Shown here piece after piece: positions 49,591 through 62,059 of a DNA stretch of 64,000 nt (position 1 is its first letter; each line of letters begins with the position of its first letter). This DNA is from Pegea sp. RAD2-039 (taxonomy: Eukaryota; Chordata; Thaliacea; Salpida; Salpidae), in contig JAQGEQ010000297.1 in the NCBI GenBank assembly GCA_034620365.1, positions 248,001-312,000 on the forward strand. Reading direction: 5' to 3'. Position numbers and translations under genes: made by a program. The notes under the pieces were generated by a model, which saw nothing but the letters and a program-made list of their open reading frames with translations, ran no database searches and was not told the origin of the DNA.

Positions 49591-50243
49591 ATGACCTCTA
49601 AGCAAAACGATAATTCAGTTCTGAGTCCAAAACATCTTCTTCTGTCAGAGCAGCCGCAAGCTTCACAGGGCCATGTTTCTTTAACTAGTCCAGCTTTGAT
49701 GGTGGGTAGTATTGGAAAAATTTCTGACTCAACCAAAAAGCAACGTCGACCTAGAACGATTTTTACAAAAGAACAGCTCGAAGTACTTAAAGAAGCATAT
49801 CGTCAGAATCCTTATCCTAAGATGTTAGAACGGTAAGTGTTGATTTTTGTGAAGCTGATAAATTCTAATATTAAAACTTTGTTTATTGTAGAATCAAAAC
49901 GGCCGATGAAATCCAAACTGATCAAGTAACAGTTAAAGTAAGTTAAGTGTTTTATTAAGCTGATTCTTTCAATAGCCCTTTTTAGACTTGGATGCAAAAT
50001 CGACGAGCAAGACAAAAACAACGAAAGAAAAAACAGAAAGATCAACTGAAAATCCTTACAGTAAAGAAACATGAGCTTCCTGTTAAAGCTAATTTTGCTG
50101 ATACTCGTAGCTATTCTCAATTTGATGGTAGATGTGGGTTTTTACCTGTGTTTGTTTGGCCGTGGTTTGTTCCTCCACTTCAGTGTACTTGTAGTCTAAG
50201 CTGCTGCTTCTTCAAATGCTTACAGACTACAAACAGCAATTAG
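49591..50243 (+). CDS. PRD-type homeodomain transcription factor (181 aa), paralogue of the 43.2 kb gene
   Basis: Three exons: 49591-49832, 49892-49937 and 49986-50243. Introns of 59 and 48 nt sit at codon 31 and at 46/47 of the homeodomain, exactly as in the paralogue. The N-terminal 50 residues match it closely (MTSKQND.SVLSPK, GKISDSTKKQRR). The homeodomain starts RRPRTIFTKEQLEVLKEAY and its recognition helix is VKTWMQNRRARQKQ: W48, N51, R52 and R53 are kept, Q at 50, Met at 49. A basic stretch KQRKKKQKDQ follows. The C-terminus is rich in Trp, Pro and Cys (FVWPWFVPPLQCTCSLSCC). 5' UTR acceptor (TATTTTTAG) ends at 49549; poly(A) signal AATAAA at 50327. It should bind DNA as a nuclear regulator; targets unknown. 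Confidence 0.88.
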
Positions 50244-50334
50244 CAGGTTATTATTGATATGAATTTATGTTCTGTATAAATTATTTGCTGTTCATTTATA
50301 TTTCATTGAAGTGATTTCTATAAGTGAATAAAAT

Positions 50335-51300
50335 GAACATTTCAAATATCTCAAAGAGTTATTAATTTATTCGCACAAGGATTTTTTTCTATTTTTTTAT
50401 TAGGTTACTGGTGCATTCTTCCATAGCTGACGTTTATACTAATTTACTTATTAAAAATATTTCAATAGTTTTTTTTAAATAAGTTTGACAAAAGTTAGCT
50501 TCAAAGCAGAGAAACTTTTAAAATTTTTTGAAGCCTAATAAAATCATTTATAAAGTGTTATCTTTTAATTTCAAACTGTCACAAAATAGTTTGTCAAATT
50601 TAATTAACATCAACAAAGTTTTAACTTTGAAATATAACCTAGAGTACTTATAAGGATGTAAGATACACTTTTAATTTCTATAGCTATTAAGTTAGTCTTC
50701 AGATTGAAGTTAAATGTCTCATTTGGTTTTTCATTAAGTTAGTTCAATATTTTTAAAAGTTAAGGTTTAGATAACTTAAATCTTTACATTTGTTTATTTT
50801 AAAAAATATCTTTTTAGATTTTGTCTTCAAAATGTTTATTCGAACTTAAAAATAACAGTTAAAATTACAGTTACAATTACAGTTAAAAAGTAAAACTAAT
50901 TTTAATCAAAAATCATAATTTTAATTTTTAGTTGACTTTTAACATAAGTTTTCATACTCAAATCTAACCAAATCAAAAAAAATTACTAATCAATCATCTC
51001 TTGTAATCTATTGTGAGTATTTTTGAGATTTAAAATTTATTTAAACTGATTAAGTTGACAAAACAGCTGACAATAAAAAAATAATTCACAATAATGATTT
51101 TTCAATTTTCTTTTAATGTTATTTTTCAAACTTTTCAAAAGTTAGTTGATATAATACATTGTTGTTAGTTGTTGAAGCGCTTGAAGAAGAGTATTTGATA
51201 TGATTTCTTTTCATTTCATTCGTTAAATTTGTATCTGCATAGCTATTATGCTGATTTAAAACATTTTGGTTATTTTAAAACATTTAATAATTTAAAACAT
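50335..51300. other. Spacer between the homeobox gene and the LINE
   Basis: A+T-rich. A short tandem of AACAGTTAAAATTACAGTT-like words occurs near 50852-50890. No gene was seen. Confidence 0.5.
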
Positions 51301-51309
51301 TTTTACAAC

Positions 51310-52626
51310 ATAGAACAAACGCAAGTTTCTTACCAAGCTGTATAAGCTAAGGCTTGACAAAACGTTTGAGCGCATTAAAGTAGCACAGGATACTTGTGAA
51401 GATGATCGCTTGTAAAATAAGCGTCTTCTAAGAGAGGCGTATAGCCGAAATCGGAAGCAATAACCAACTGATTTAAAAAAAAGACTCAACATCTACCACG
51501 GGTTTTAAGAATTGTCATGGTTTTTTTTCCAAAAACTGAAGTGGTATATAACCACTGGTCTTATATATTCTTTTATTCACATTTTCTCCACACACAATTA
51601 TGAATACTATCCTTCCAGCTAATGATATCAGTTCACAGAAGCCTATGATCTTATCTCACAAGCATCAAAAAGACAATTATTCTATTACATTAGGTATGTT
51701 CTTCAACGCACGGTAGATTATTAACAAAATTTTCCAATTGAAAGCTCTTTGGCATTATCAAGATTTCACATTTGTTTTTATTACTGAAACTTGGTTGAAA
51801 CCGTCCTGATTCATTTCTGGGTGACAGTAATTCTCTTTTGTATTTTACCCTGTAACTGACTGATTGTTATTACCCCGTCATCTGACTTTATATTTATGCT
51901 TCAAAATCCTTAGAAAATCAAAATAATTGTAAGGATTCATGATTCCTTATCAATCGTTTCAAATTGTACGTACGTCCAATTCTCGAATACAATATCACTG
52001 CATAGATGCTATATTAAGTTAGTGGTATCAAAAAATCGAGTCTGTTCAGACAACATTTGCGAGATTGGTCTGTAGGAAAGTCAATATTAAAAACGATAGT
52101 TAGAAACATCGTCATATCTTCTTAAATTTATCTACTTTTAAAAATTCGACGGATAAAATACTTCTTTAGTCTTTTTTTAATGATCCACAAATTAGTTGAT
52201 CTTCAATTCGATGCTTTCTTTTTCATTAATTCTTTACCCCCACTAATCATTTGATAGGTTAATTGTAGAAAATTTTTTCTTTCACAGTTAGTGCTTGGAA
52301 CAATCTGCCATCAGACATTTTCTGTCAGAGTCACTTGTGCTGTTCAAGTAGAGTCTGAACCATTGTGTTATTTCCAATATTGTCATTTGCAAACTGTGAT
52401 TCGTTTTCTCGTTTTCAGGTTATTGACATTTTATTTACTTGTTCACTGTTATACCTTTTGGGGGCCACTAAAATGCTATGTGTTACATCTTTCTCTTTCA
52501 TATTTTCAACTTAATTAAGTATATATTAGGTACTATTTTTGAGAATCTGTGTTAGCAAATGATATTCTCTTCAGGCACTCCCTTGGCGCCTATAGTAATG
52601 AATAAACAAATAAATAAATAAATAAA
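51310..52626 (+). mobile_element. Decayed non-LTR retrotransposon (LINE) with ORF1, endonuclease and RT scraps
   Basis: In order: an ORF1-like scrap (DKTFERIKVAQDTCEDDR, then LLREAYSRNRKQ) at about 51350-51470; an endonuclease start (FFNAR, then INKIFQLKALWHYQDFTFV and ITETWLKPS) at about 51690-51810; reverse-transcriptase C-terminal motifs (YVRPILEYNITA, then IKKIESVQTTFARLVCRK; SAWNNLPSDI) at about 51970-52310; and a 3' UTR with CACTGTTATACC, GAATCTGTGTTAGC, GGCACTCCC, ending in AATAAATAAATAAATAAA at 52600-52626. Stops, frameshifts and a large internal deletion make it inactive. The organisation is that of jockey/CR1-like elements; the clade is not certain. Confidence 0.75.
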
Positions 52627-52629
52627 AGT

Positions 52630-53230
52630 CAAAATGAACTATAAGGATTTATCAAAATTAAAGAAAACAATTTTAATTAGATTACATTTTACCCTGTATC
52701 TTTGATTCAAAAGTAAAAATATAACAATTTTTAGTAACATCATTTTATTAGATTTAATTAGTATCACTAAATACTTAACAAAAAAGGAATATTGTGTATG
52801 GCTTCCAGCGAAGAAAAGAAAACATTTTCAAATTAATTGAAGTAGAGATTTTAAAAGATTTTCTGCTAAAATAAATTGTGCACGCTTAGTTCACATATGC
52901 ATTATGATTGCTTGATTATAAACTGCTTGGCTTGTAAGAATGAGAAATGATAATGTGCAAATATGAAATGATTGGCTGTATCTTGCGTCTTGAACAATAT
53001 TGTGAAAGAACTTCAACACAAACTTCATTGAAAACCTAAAAAATGAAGTTTAAATTATCTGAACTTAAGTTATTACATTAAATGATTTTTTTTAATTTGC
53101 AGTTTATACAAAATTAATTAGATTTCATTTGGATACTTTACTTTTTTGATTTCTCATTGGTCTCATAATTCGGCATTAAAAGCTAAACTAATCAATAAAT
53201 TTTGGAAAAAAGACTTAAAATAAAAAGATT
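52630..53230. other. Spacer downstream of NCAPG2
   Basis: A+T-rich sequence without supported features. The 3' UTR of the minus-strand NCAPG2 gene should lie at its right edge, but no canonical AATAAA was identified there. Confidence 0.4.
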
Positions 53231-53240
53231 AGATTTCTTT

Positions 53241-56200
53241 TTAAATAAATAGTTCAAAAAAAATATGGGAACGCCTACTGATGCATAAAATGAAGGCTTG
53301 TAAGGCTTCATCAAGATATCGAGTCTTTTCTGCTGTTGAAAGCTCTACAATACTAATATTCTTTATTCCTGGCATGACTTTAGCTCTGATAAAGCAGAGA
53401 TGATCACGGATAATAAGAAGAGTTTGAGAAGCAAAGAAGGACAAACCATTTGATTTGTTTTGGTCAATAGACGTTCTAAAAAGATAAAAAATAAAAATGA
53501 AAAAGTCAACTTTTAAATTAACTTTTAATGTATACAGATAAATATAGATCACCTGTGTTTAATAATGTCAACTAATATGGAAGAAATGATGATTTCAAAA
53601 ATCTTTGCTTGAAATGTTTGCATTCTTTTTGAATTGATCTTTCCTATGAACTTCAGTAACCTTTTTTGCTTTATCCAAAATTTCTTCTTTACAATCTGAA
53701 ATTAAAAATTCAGGTAAAATTTCTTATTTAATATTTATGTATTTACCCTTTTGAATCGAAAAGAATTTTTCTGGTTAAACCTTCGCAAGCCATTGAAAAT
53801 TGAGTGAAAAATAGCCAATAATTGCTCTGAGTTCTGAGGGAAAACCAGAAAAAATCAAAAATATATTATGTTGTTCAAAAAATTGAAATACAAGTTCATT
53901 TAACAAATAAGTTGATTAATAGAAACAAATATGACCTTGTTAGTATGAGAACTACTAGTAGTACCGTCGGTATCTTTTCGATACGTTTTTAATGTAAAGA
54001 TGCGTATAACTTCAAAGAAAGCGTCAAAAGCAAGATGAACTGAATCTTCAAACAATAAACCTAAGAAGCAAAAAATGTTTACAATTGTGAGGTAATCATG
54101 TTAAGTACTGACTTGAAGAAGTTATCAGATAGATAAGATTAATTGATATTTTTTGAGCAGGAATCGAGCTTCTAAGAATAAGAGTAATCTCATTTAAAGC
54201 AATCTGTATGACTCTCTTTAAAACTGAATATGAATGATTTAGTTTCTGAGAGCCCTGAGTCTCTTGATGATCCTGAAGTGTGTAGCAATGTAAATTATGT
54301 TTATTGTCAGCTTTCTAACAAACCGCTAATAATTGGCTGGGTTCATTTTTTATTACAATCAAATGGTGTTCAAGAGGCTCAAGTAAATTTTGTAAGTGCG
54401 TGAGACATAATTGAGCTTTTTCTGAAGATTCGTTACATCCTGGAGATGAGTATAGTTAGATTTTAACATTAAGCAGTTTTTTTTACAAACCGTTTCTTGC
54501 TTTTAGATAGCAACTCTTGTATAAAACTCTTATTACTTTCAGTTTTAAACAAAAAGCTTTGGAAAGAGAATATTCTGACCAACCTTGTGATCTTCTCTTT
54601 CCAGATTTTAATTTTATCATAAGGTCATCCTAAAAAAAATCTATTAAAATGTGATAGATAAACAAATACAGAGGAACCTTTTCCAATTTACTTACAGTTC
54701 TTTTGCGCAACAATTTTGAGATTTCAAATAGCTTCTCTGTATAGATATTATGTTTATTTAATGATGAATAAACTTTTTCAACCGAATAGAATAAATATTT
54801 AAGAGCCTGATCAGGACGTTTTGGTGGAAGACCAGTAAAGCGAACTCGTTTCTTTGTCTAAATATTTTGAAAAATTTTAAAACTCTTTCACTCGAGAAGT
54901 TTATTTGAAGTACAAAATTATGAGGATAAGACTTACATCAAGGCTACGCTTTCGCTCAATTTCATCGTCAGGATCTTCTAACCAATCAATAATAACATCA
55001 AATGCTTGATTACCCCATCGCCACCAAAATAGATATTTGAGTAAATGCATATGTTGTTCGTTTGGTGCATTATCAGCAAGAGATTGCAGTCTAGGTTGGA
55101 TCTTGCGTTTAAATTTTGACCTGAGCGAAAAAAGATAAGTGAGAAAAAATTTTAATGTATTAAGCTCTATTACCTCAGTTTCTTTAAATAGTTTGGTTCA
55201 ATATAATGAGCTAAAATAGTAAACAGCACAAATGATAGCGGATTCCAATTTTTAGTAGCTAGACTAGTTCTTAAAACAATATAAAGTTTCTTGTTAAGGC
55301 CGTCAGTAATTGTACCTATTGTAAACAACATTCGAAAGTTACAATATGTATCCAAATTTAAATATAACTCTACTTTCTGTGCTAGATTTACAACGAACTG
55401 AGTAAGGACCCCATATTACAGAAATAGTTTTGATGATAAAATTAAGCCATTCTGTCTTTTCATCGGAAGATGCATACGATACAGCAGTCTGTAAAATATA
55501 GATATATATTTAGTGTTTAATGCAGAACTTGAAATTTAATTACATTTTCAGTTGGCTTATACACTGGAGTGGAGATGAGTATTTCTTCAGAAGAAGCATT
55601 TCTCGTGACATCTAGCTCTTGCTTACGTTTCATAGAAATGTTGTTGTAAACAAAATGAAGCAAAGAGCTGATTAATCTCTCTAAAACGTAAAGACATATA
55701 GATTTAAGGAAAAACTGACGATTTATTTGTCTATCAAGTTTTCTTACAAAACAACATTAAATATTTAATAAATAAAACGTTTAAAAAAGTGAATACAAAG
55801 AGAATTGTAATAGAAATAGATTTAAAATTTTGATCAGCAACCTTTAAGTTAACTACTTTAGAAATTATCTTATGAAAACTAACGTATAATTACCGATTTC
55901 CTCTAAAACATGTTCTGTCGCTGAAATTTTATAAAACTTTAAGGCCACTACAAGATTAACCTTGCAAAAGTTTATGCAACTTTGAATCAGATACTGAAAA
56001 AAAAAAGTTTGAATCTTATTACTACAGACAAATACTTTCAAGAAATTAAAAAAGCTATGAATTCGTACCCACTACTTTAAATAGTGTTATATCAGAGAAA
56101 AAGTTTCACTTTCTTAAAATCAACCAATTTTCCTATAAGAAATACAACACTTACTGGTTTAGATTGATCTGATGGTATATACAAGCTTATTAGCAGCTTA

Positions 56201-59129
56201 ACAAGTCCTTTACCTACACTAGAATTATCTAGTTCAATTTTTTTGAACAGTACAGTTTTACTGCAGACATGCCAAAACTACAAAATATATAAGTCATTAT
56301 ATATAGTTTGTTTGCAAGATAATTATGTTATCAACTGACCGGTATCTTCTTACTAGTTTTTATTTTAGACAACAACTCCATGAAAGAATAACATACTGTT
56401 TTACTTGAGTCATTCAGCATCTCACTAATACTTTTTAGATTTTGCTTGTTTGAAAAATAATCATGAGTTAATGGGTTTTCAAGTAATTTCGAATATCCCT
56501 GAAATAATATTTCATTTTAAATAATTGTAATGTATAATTGAAAAAATTTTAAAAACAAGAAAAGTCACTTTAACAAATTCTTCTCGAATATCATCTACTT
56601 CACTTTTAAATATTGAGTGTGAGAACAGTATGCTTAATAGGACGTTTGCATAAGGGAAAATTGTATCCCAGTATAAAAAGAGCAGGTTGAACGAACTTCT
56701 GACAGCTGAAAAATAACTTATAAAGCAAGTAGTACCTATGTTTGTTTTATTTTAATCATTTATGGGTTGATAGAGAAACTAGTTTTATACTTTATTCAAG
56801 CTAATAAATTACTGGCTTTAAATTAAAAGTAGTTTTAAGATGCCCACAGATCATGGTTCGATCATTTTAATTAGTTACAATGGTTTGTAGAACCATTTTA
56901 TAATTAAAATAATCAATTATTGCTAGCTTAAACTTTGTTTTCATTAACAACCAACCAACCAAATGATAAATATAAATATATTCTGTATCATTTAACACCA
57001 CGATCTTATTGAAAATAACTTACCAGTACATTTTGTTTGAGAGTTGTCATCCACTAATAGAATTTCAAACGCGTTTAGTTGCCTTTTCAATTGAACTTTT
57101 TCTCCGGCTGAAGTAAATCTTTTAATATACAAAGGAAATACATCCAACAGGAGTAGCAAAGCATTTTCACGAATATTAGAATCAGCAGACTAAAATAAGA
57201 CATAAGATTAATAGAAAGTTTAGGTTAAAAATTGTAATATTGAATTAAAAGTAGTAAGTTAAAAATCGTACACCATGTGATTATTAAATAAAGGTAAACC
57301 TCAACTGATTTCCAAATAAATGAGTCATACAACTGAGCAGAAAGATTCTTCACTTCTTCAGAGTCTTCTTGGATAAAGATATCTTTAATCAAAAGTCTCA
57401 ATTCAGTGAAGAGACCATCATTAGTTGTGCTCTCCCCGTTTGGTGCCTTGACATCTCTAAATATATGTCAAATGTTTGTAATGCCCCAGGTGAAAATAAA
57501 GTTAGTTTTTAAATTGAATGAAAATGAACTGATACCTAAAGCAATTTGTTTCAGTGTTTCCTCTTCTAATATAAGTAGCCAATACCCAAGCTTGCTGATA
57601 AACAGAGCCCACCTGTTCAATATCTGGTTGAGTTTCTTGCCAATAGAGATGTTCATAAATGACTAGTTGAAACGGCCAAAAAATGTTCTGAAAGGATGTG
57701 ACAACTCAAGATGTTGGGCTCAAAAACTCAAAAAACAAACCTTGTCAATTTTATAAATACATCTTGGGAGAAGCTGCGTGTATTCTTCATTCTCAAGGAA
57801 AATTGATGACAATGTATAATTTGATACAATGTTAAAAAGTCTCTGAATTGACTTATTTTGTAAATTATACAAAATGAAAAGATGATTTGAGAACAAACCT
57901 CGTAAAATTGTTTATTTATTCCTTTTCTATGCTTAATAAAGAACGAAAATAAACTATCTTTTGTCCAATTCATCATGTTTCTCATTTTATCAGCAGCCAA
58001 GCCCTGTAAATAAATAATTTTTATGCTTACAATGTATTATAAACTACAAGTAGTTTGGTACCTCATTGGGATTATCTTCCATTGTTGTTACTTGATCAAG
58101 CAAGTAATAAACAGCTTGAACGATGACACTACATTTACCTGGAAGCTGTTTTTTGTAATTGAGAGGAGAAATTATCAAAGAATTCATAGTAAATTCATTT
58201 GAATTTTTGCAGTAATCCAACAGGTGTTCTGATAAATATACATATTTAGTTGTCTGTTACTAACCTACAACGTTGAAATATTTTAGAATACATTTCATTT
58301 TAATTTTAATTTTGAGCAAAAGACGTCTAAATGTAATTAGTAAGTTATTTTCTAGAATATTTCTGCTAAGAATATTACCAAAAAAATAATGATAGAAAAG
58401 ACATTTCTCTAAACCTAACAAAAAGACATATAATTTTGTTTTCCATTTAAATAAAAGAGGATCAAAAAATGTTAACTACAAATGATAACTATTTACAAAT
58501 TGTTATGATTTGGGTATTGGCGGAAAGCTATTAGAAAAAATTTTTTACCATGAAAAATAGACACAAGTTCTATTATAGATGCAGTAACTGGTCGATTGGT
58601 CAAGTTGCAATAACTAAAAATAGATAATGCATTCAAAAAGTTGAAATCATCAAAACATTTCTGTAAAATAAAAAATATATATGAAAAGTGTTTATCTTTA
58701 CACCTACTATCTTACTCTACCTCAGACACAACTTTTATTTGTAATAATTGCTGTACAACACCATTCAATACTTCATGTAGATTCTTCCATAAGTTTGTAA
58801 ATTCAACATCATTCATCATCTGTTGAAGTTAATATTATAATTTTAAAAACAAATCTGTGATATACTAATCATAAAATTATAATCACAATTCTTAATTACA
58901 TTACTCATAAAGTAGGAGTATACTTTAAACATTATTATACAACTATTATTATAATTAGTTTGCACCATAGTTAGAAGCACAAAATTAAAAGATACATTTT
59001 CTCAATATTTTTATTTAGAATTTAATTATTTATTACTTTAAAATTCATTGATAGTAATGAAACCAGCTGTGTTGAGTTTAAATCTTTCAAGTTTTTCTTG
59101 ATCTGGTGTTTCTTGTAAATTTTATCCAT
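53241..59129 (-). CDS. ncapg2: Condensin-2 complex subunit G2
   Basis: Twenty-five exons join in frame to about 1138 codons (human NCAPG2 is 1143). Exons, 5' to 3': 59129-59037, 58819-58721, 58660-58549, 58228-58062, 58003-57899, 57842-57741, 57687-57536, 57456-57300, 57189-57024, 56705-56569, 56498-56340, 56277-56155, 55993-55894, 55680-55544, 55488-55374, 55315-55174, 55120-~54938, 54857-54696, 54629-54491, 54439-54324, 54272-54113, 54060-53936, 53833-53747, 53695-53553, 53475-53241. Family landmarks: LYDSFIWKSVESADSNIREN then LLLLLDVFPL (about residue 330), AVRSSFNLLFLYWDTIFP (385), ENPLTH and MLNDSSKTV with LLSKIK (430-478), VRFTGLPPKRP (755). It is the HEAT-repeat subunit of condensin II, acting in the nucleus on mitotic chromosome axes. 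Introns are mostly 51-110 nt, five reaching 161-320. Four donors are GTTTGT. The 54938 boundary is uncertain by one base. Confidence 0.92.
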
Positions 59130-60600
59130 GGTTTTTAATGAAAGGTCATTCAAGGTGCTATCTGAAAATGAAAACACTTTTGTTTACAGAGTTGAAAGTT
59201 ATTTTAAACAATTAGATCAAAATACAACAAACAATCTACCAAGGAAAAAATATCAAAATTACTTTATCAAAAGTTTTATATTAAATCAAGAAAAATATAT
59301 TTATAGTAGCAATTTATTTAGCAATAAAGGTACAAACCTTCAAAATATATATTTGCTGATACATTCTCAAGGGATAATTCATTCATTTTACAAATATAAT
59401 AAAAAACAAATTTAGTCTAAACAAACTTATTAAAACAAATTCTTCATAAGCACAATTTTTATTTAATTTTAATGGTAGTAAGTTTGTTAAATAATCAGAT
59501 TAGCTATAGAACATTAAACAATCATAGTACTTCACTAATGATTATGCTATCACCTAAAGCTGTCAATGAAAACCCGTCTTACTCTAGTTCAGTTACTGTT
59601 GTACATTTATTTAAGCCTCTACTTGAAATTAATTTCTGAATACTGATTGATATTGAACCAAAACTTATACTTTTATTTAGTTTAAATTACCTTTGCCAGA
59701 TTACATTTATTTCCTAAATATTTTTTTCATAATTAGTCATCAGTTAAGTTATTTGGAAATGAAGAAACTAGTACAAAATTGTTCTTTTAATTTCCACTGC
59801 TCATTAAAAGTCTTACATATCTTTTATAAATAAAATGTATAAGGATTAATGTAATTATAAATATAATTAGAACTTGAATATTGATTAGAATTGAAGCTAA
59901 TTAATTTTAACAGTAAGTCTCAAAGTTTAGAATTTATGCAGTGCTTAAAAGCAAGTAAATAAATAGCTAAGAACCTATTACTTAGAAAAATTAAACTTAT
60001 TTTTAATTAAAGAAAATTAAAAGCCAAAAATATTGAACATTGTTTATTGTTTCTTAAACAACTAAACGTATTTAAAGCGTTCGTCAAAAAAAATATTTTT
60101 TTCATTAAGTTATATAATATACCACAGATGTAAATTAATTATTTATAGATTATTGAAGTATAAAACTAATTGTTTTGTATATCATTATAATAAATTATGA
60201 TATGATAGTTTATTAAATTAAAAAAGTAATCAAAATTAAAAATCAAAACATAATCAAATAAAATACTCTATGTACAACCAAATAATAAAAGCACTTCAAC
60301 CAATTTGGTATGTATGAAGTTAAGCATGAAACATTTTTAGAATTTTTTCCTTTTGAGAGGAATTTTGTACATTTTTCTCTGTTAAACAGCTAAAATTAGA
60401 ATGAAATTCTGAATCTGATTTTTTTACAAATCAATTTATATATAAGTAAAATAGATTTTTAGAAATATAAAGATGATTCATAAAAATATATTGAAAAGTA
60501 ACAAATGCCTAATTTGATTTTCACACAACGATTCAGCAACAGTAACCCCTCAGTTTTATTTATTAAAGTTGAATAAAATGAACAGAATTCTTTCTAATTT
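59130..60600. other. Region upstream of NCAPG2, no supported gene
   Basis: A 95-codon plus-strand ORF at 59128-59415 starts opposite the NCAPG2 start codon, is very rich in Asn, Lys, Tyr and Phe as expected of A+T-rich chance ORFs, and shows no domain. The rest is A+T-rich without splice-bounded frames. It should contain the NCAPG2 promoter. Confidence 0.4.
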
Positions 60601-60645
60601 CTTTTAGGTTTTACATATACTTTAACATTTTTCATTTACTTTAAG

Positions 60646-60798
60646 GAAATGCAGCATGCATAGAAGTAAGCCGTCGTTCCATTCAGACAAATAAGGTTAG
60701 TTTCTTAAACTATCAGATTATAATAATAGCTAATAACCTTATGCTAATTTATTAAATATATTATATAGGAGTTTGAAAATAAGTATTCTTTGATGTGA
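60646..60798 (+). CDS. Candidate last two exons of an unidentified gene
   Basis: A 50-nt block at 60646-60695 lies between a CTTTAAG acceptor and a GTTAGT donor and reads NAACIEVSRRSIQTNK. A 73-nt intron ends in ATTATATAG. The next block, 60769-60798, continues in phase as EFENKYSLM and stops. A poly(A) signal AATAAA follows at 60820. Matching phases, G+C-raised codons and the poly(A) signal argue for a real 3' end, but the upstream exons were not found and the product is not recognised. Confidence 0.35.
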
Positions 60799-61623
60799 GG
60801 TACAAAGTTTATGTAAGGCAATAAAATGATAATAAAACTGAAAATTAAATTTTTGTAAAATCTTGTTTTATTTTAAACTGGTTTACATCACAATAAACAA
60901 TCTTTCTAACTGTATCAACATCTGCTTAAGTTAAAATTGTTTGTTTTTAATGCTGCAGATGAAAATAAAAATGCTAATAACAATAGTGGCTGTTGTATGA
61001 CTAAAGTTTGATTTTTAGGTTCAGGATCAATTTTGTCAGCATTCTCTTCTAATCTATTAAAATTTCAAGAAATTATGAAAGTGTGGCCTGTAAGAAGTAC
61101 AGTTACTTTAAATTAGACTCAGTTTAAAATAAGCTAATAAGAAAAAAATAGCTTTTAAGTCAAATCAAGTTTATGTTGAAACTCAGAAACTAGCATTTAG
61201 AAAAAGTATTTTACTAAGAAAAATAAGCTTTTACGAAATTGCAAAAAATATAAATGGTACTCAAACAAAAATTGTCTTAATCAAGTAAACTTGTTAATTA
61301 ATATTAATTCTCATCCATTCATACTGCAACAAAGTAGTTACACTGTAATCTTCCTTTGCATTAATCTTAAAAGATGAGCTTACAATTTTTTCTAAGTTTA
61401 GATGATGCATAGCGTAAAATCTATAAATCATCAAAAATCATAGATCATAAAATAAAAATTACAAACTTTTACAATGCTTCTTTACAACAATTTTTACAAT
61501 GAATATAATATAATTTTTACAAATTGACAGCTGCTTTTTAGATAACCCAAGTTAAACATCTCAAGAATGAATATTATGTCCCTTTTATCCACATCTAAAA
61601 TAGTTGGTAAGACAATTTCGTGC

Positions 61624-61924
61624 TTATTTCATTAATTCGTATTTAGTGTGTACCACTATATCTTCTTGTGGACCTTCTAACTCAAATATATCCTTCTTGT
61701 GAGATTTAAGGAAGTTTTTTCCATCACTATGTCTATACCGAAGCCCGCTATGAAAAATAGCTTTTTTTTGTTTATTGTTTTTTAAATGATGGAAGATAAC
61801 TTTGAAAGATTTATTAATCCTACAAGTCTTAGATGACTGAGTCATTTTAACTTTAAACTGATTTCCAGCTGTGTAAATTGCGAAGTTCTGAGCAACCTTT
61901 CCACTTTGAAGGCCCTTTAAGGAT
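61624..61924 (-). CDS. Unknown basic protein exon or coding remnant (about 99 residues)
   Basis: An open frame follows a good acceptor (ATTAATTTCAG, ending at 61925). It reads SLKGLQSGKVAQNFAIYTAG, then MTQSSKTCRINKSFKV, GLRYRHSDGKNFLKSHKK and LEGPQEDIVVHTKYELMK before the stop. Composition is balanced and basic. An upstream block at about 61967-62040 (HELMSLTGFSKKLNHAM) is also open but does not join in phase at its obvious donor. The family is not recognised. It may be the 3' exon of the decayed coding stretch to its right. Confidence 0.35.
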
Positions 61925-62059
61925 CTGAAATTAATAAGTTAATTAAATACCGCAGTAGAGACAATTACCATCGCATGGTTCAATTTCTTAGAAAATCCAG
62001 TAAGACTCATTAATTCATGTCTTTGGATAGTCACTGCAGTTCTCTCTATTTTTTACCTT

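Noticed and set aside
49812..50120. 102-codon minus-strand ORF
   Set aside because: Opposite strand of exons 2-3 of the second homeobox gene.
51292..51492. 66-codon minus-strand ORF
   Set aside because: Opposite strand of the LINE ORF1 scrap.
57406..57666. 86-codon plus-strand ORF
   Set aside because: Antisense to NCAPG2 exons 7-8.
59128..59415. 95-codon plus-strand ORF divergent from NCAPG2
   Set aside because: Composition is what A+T-rich chance ORFs give (Asn, Lys, Tyr, Phe); no domain and no poly(A) signal assigned. It begins exactly opposite the NCAPG2 start codon.
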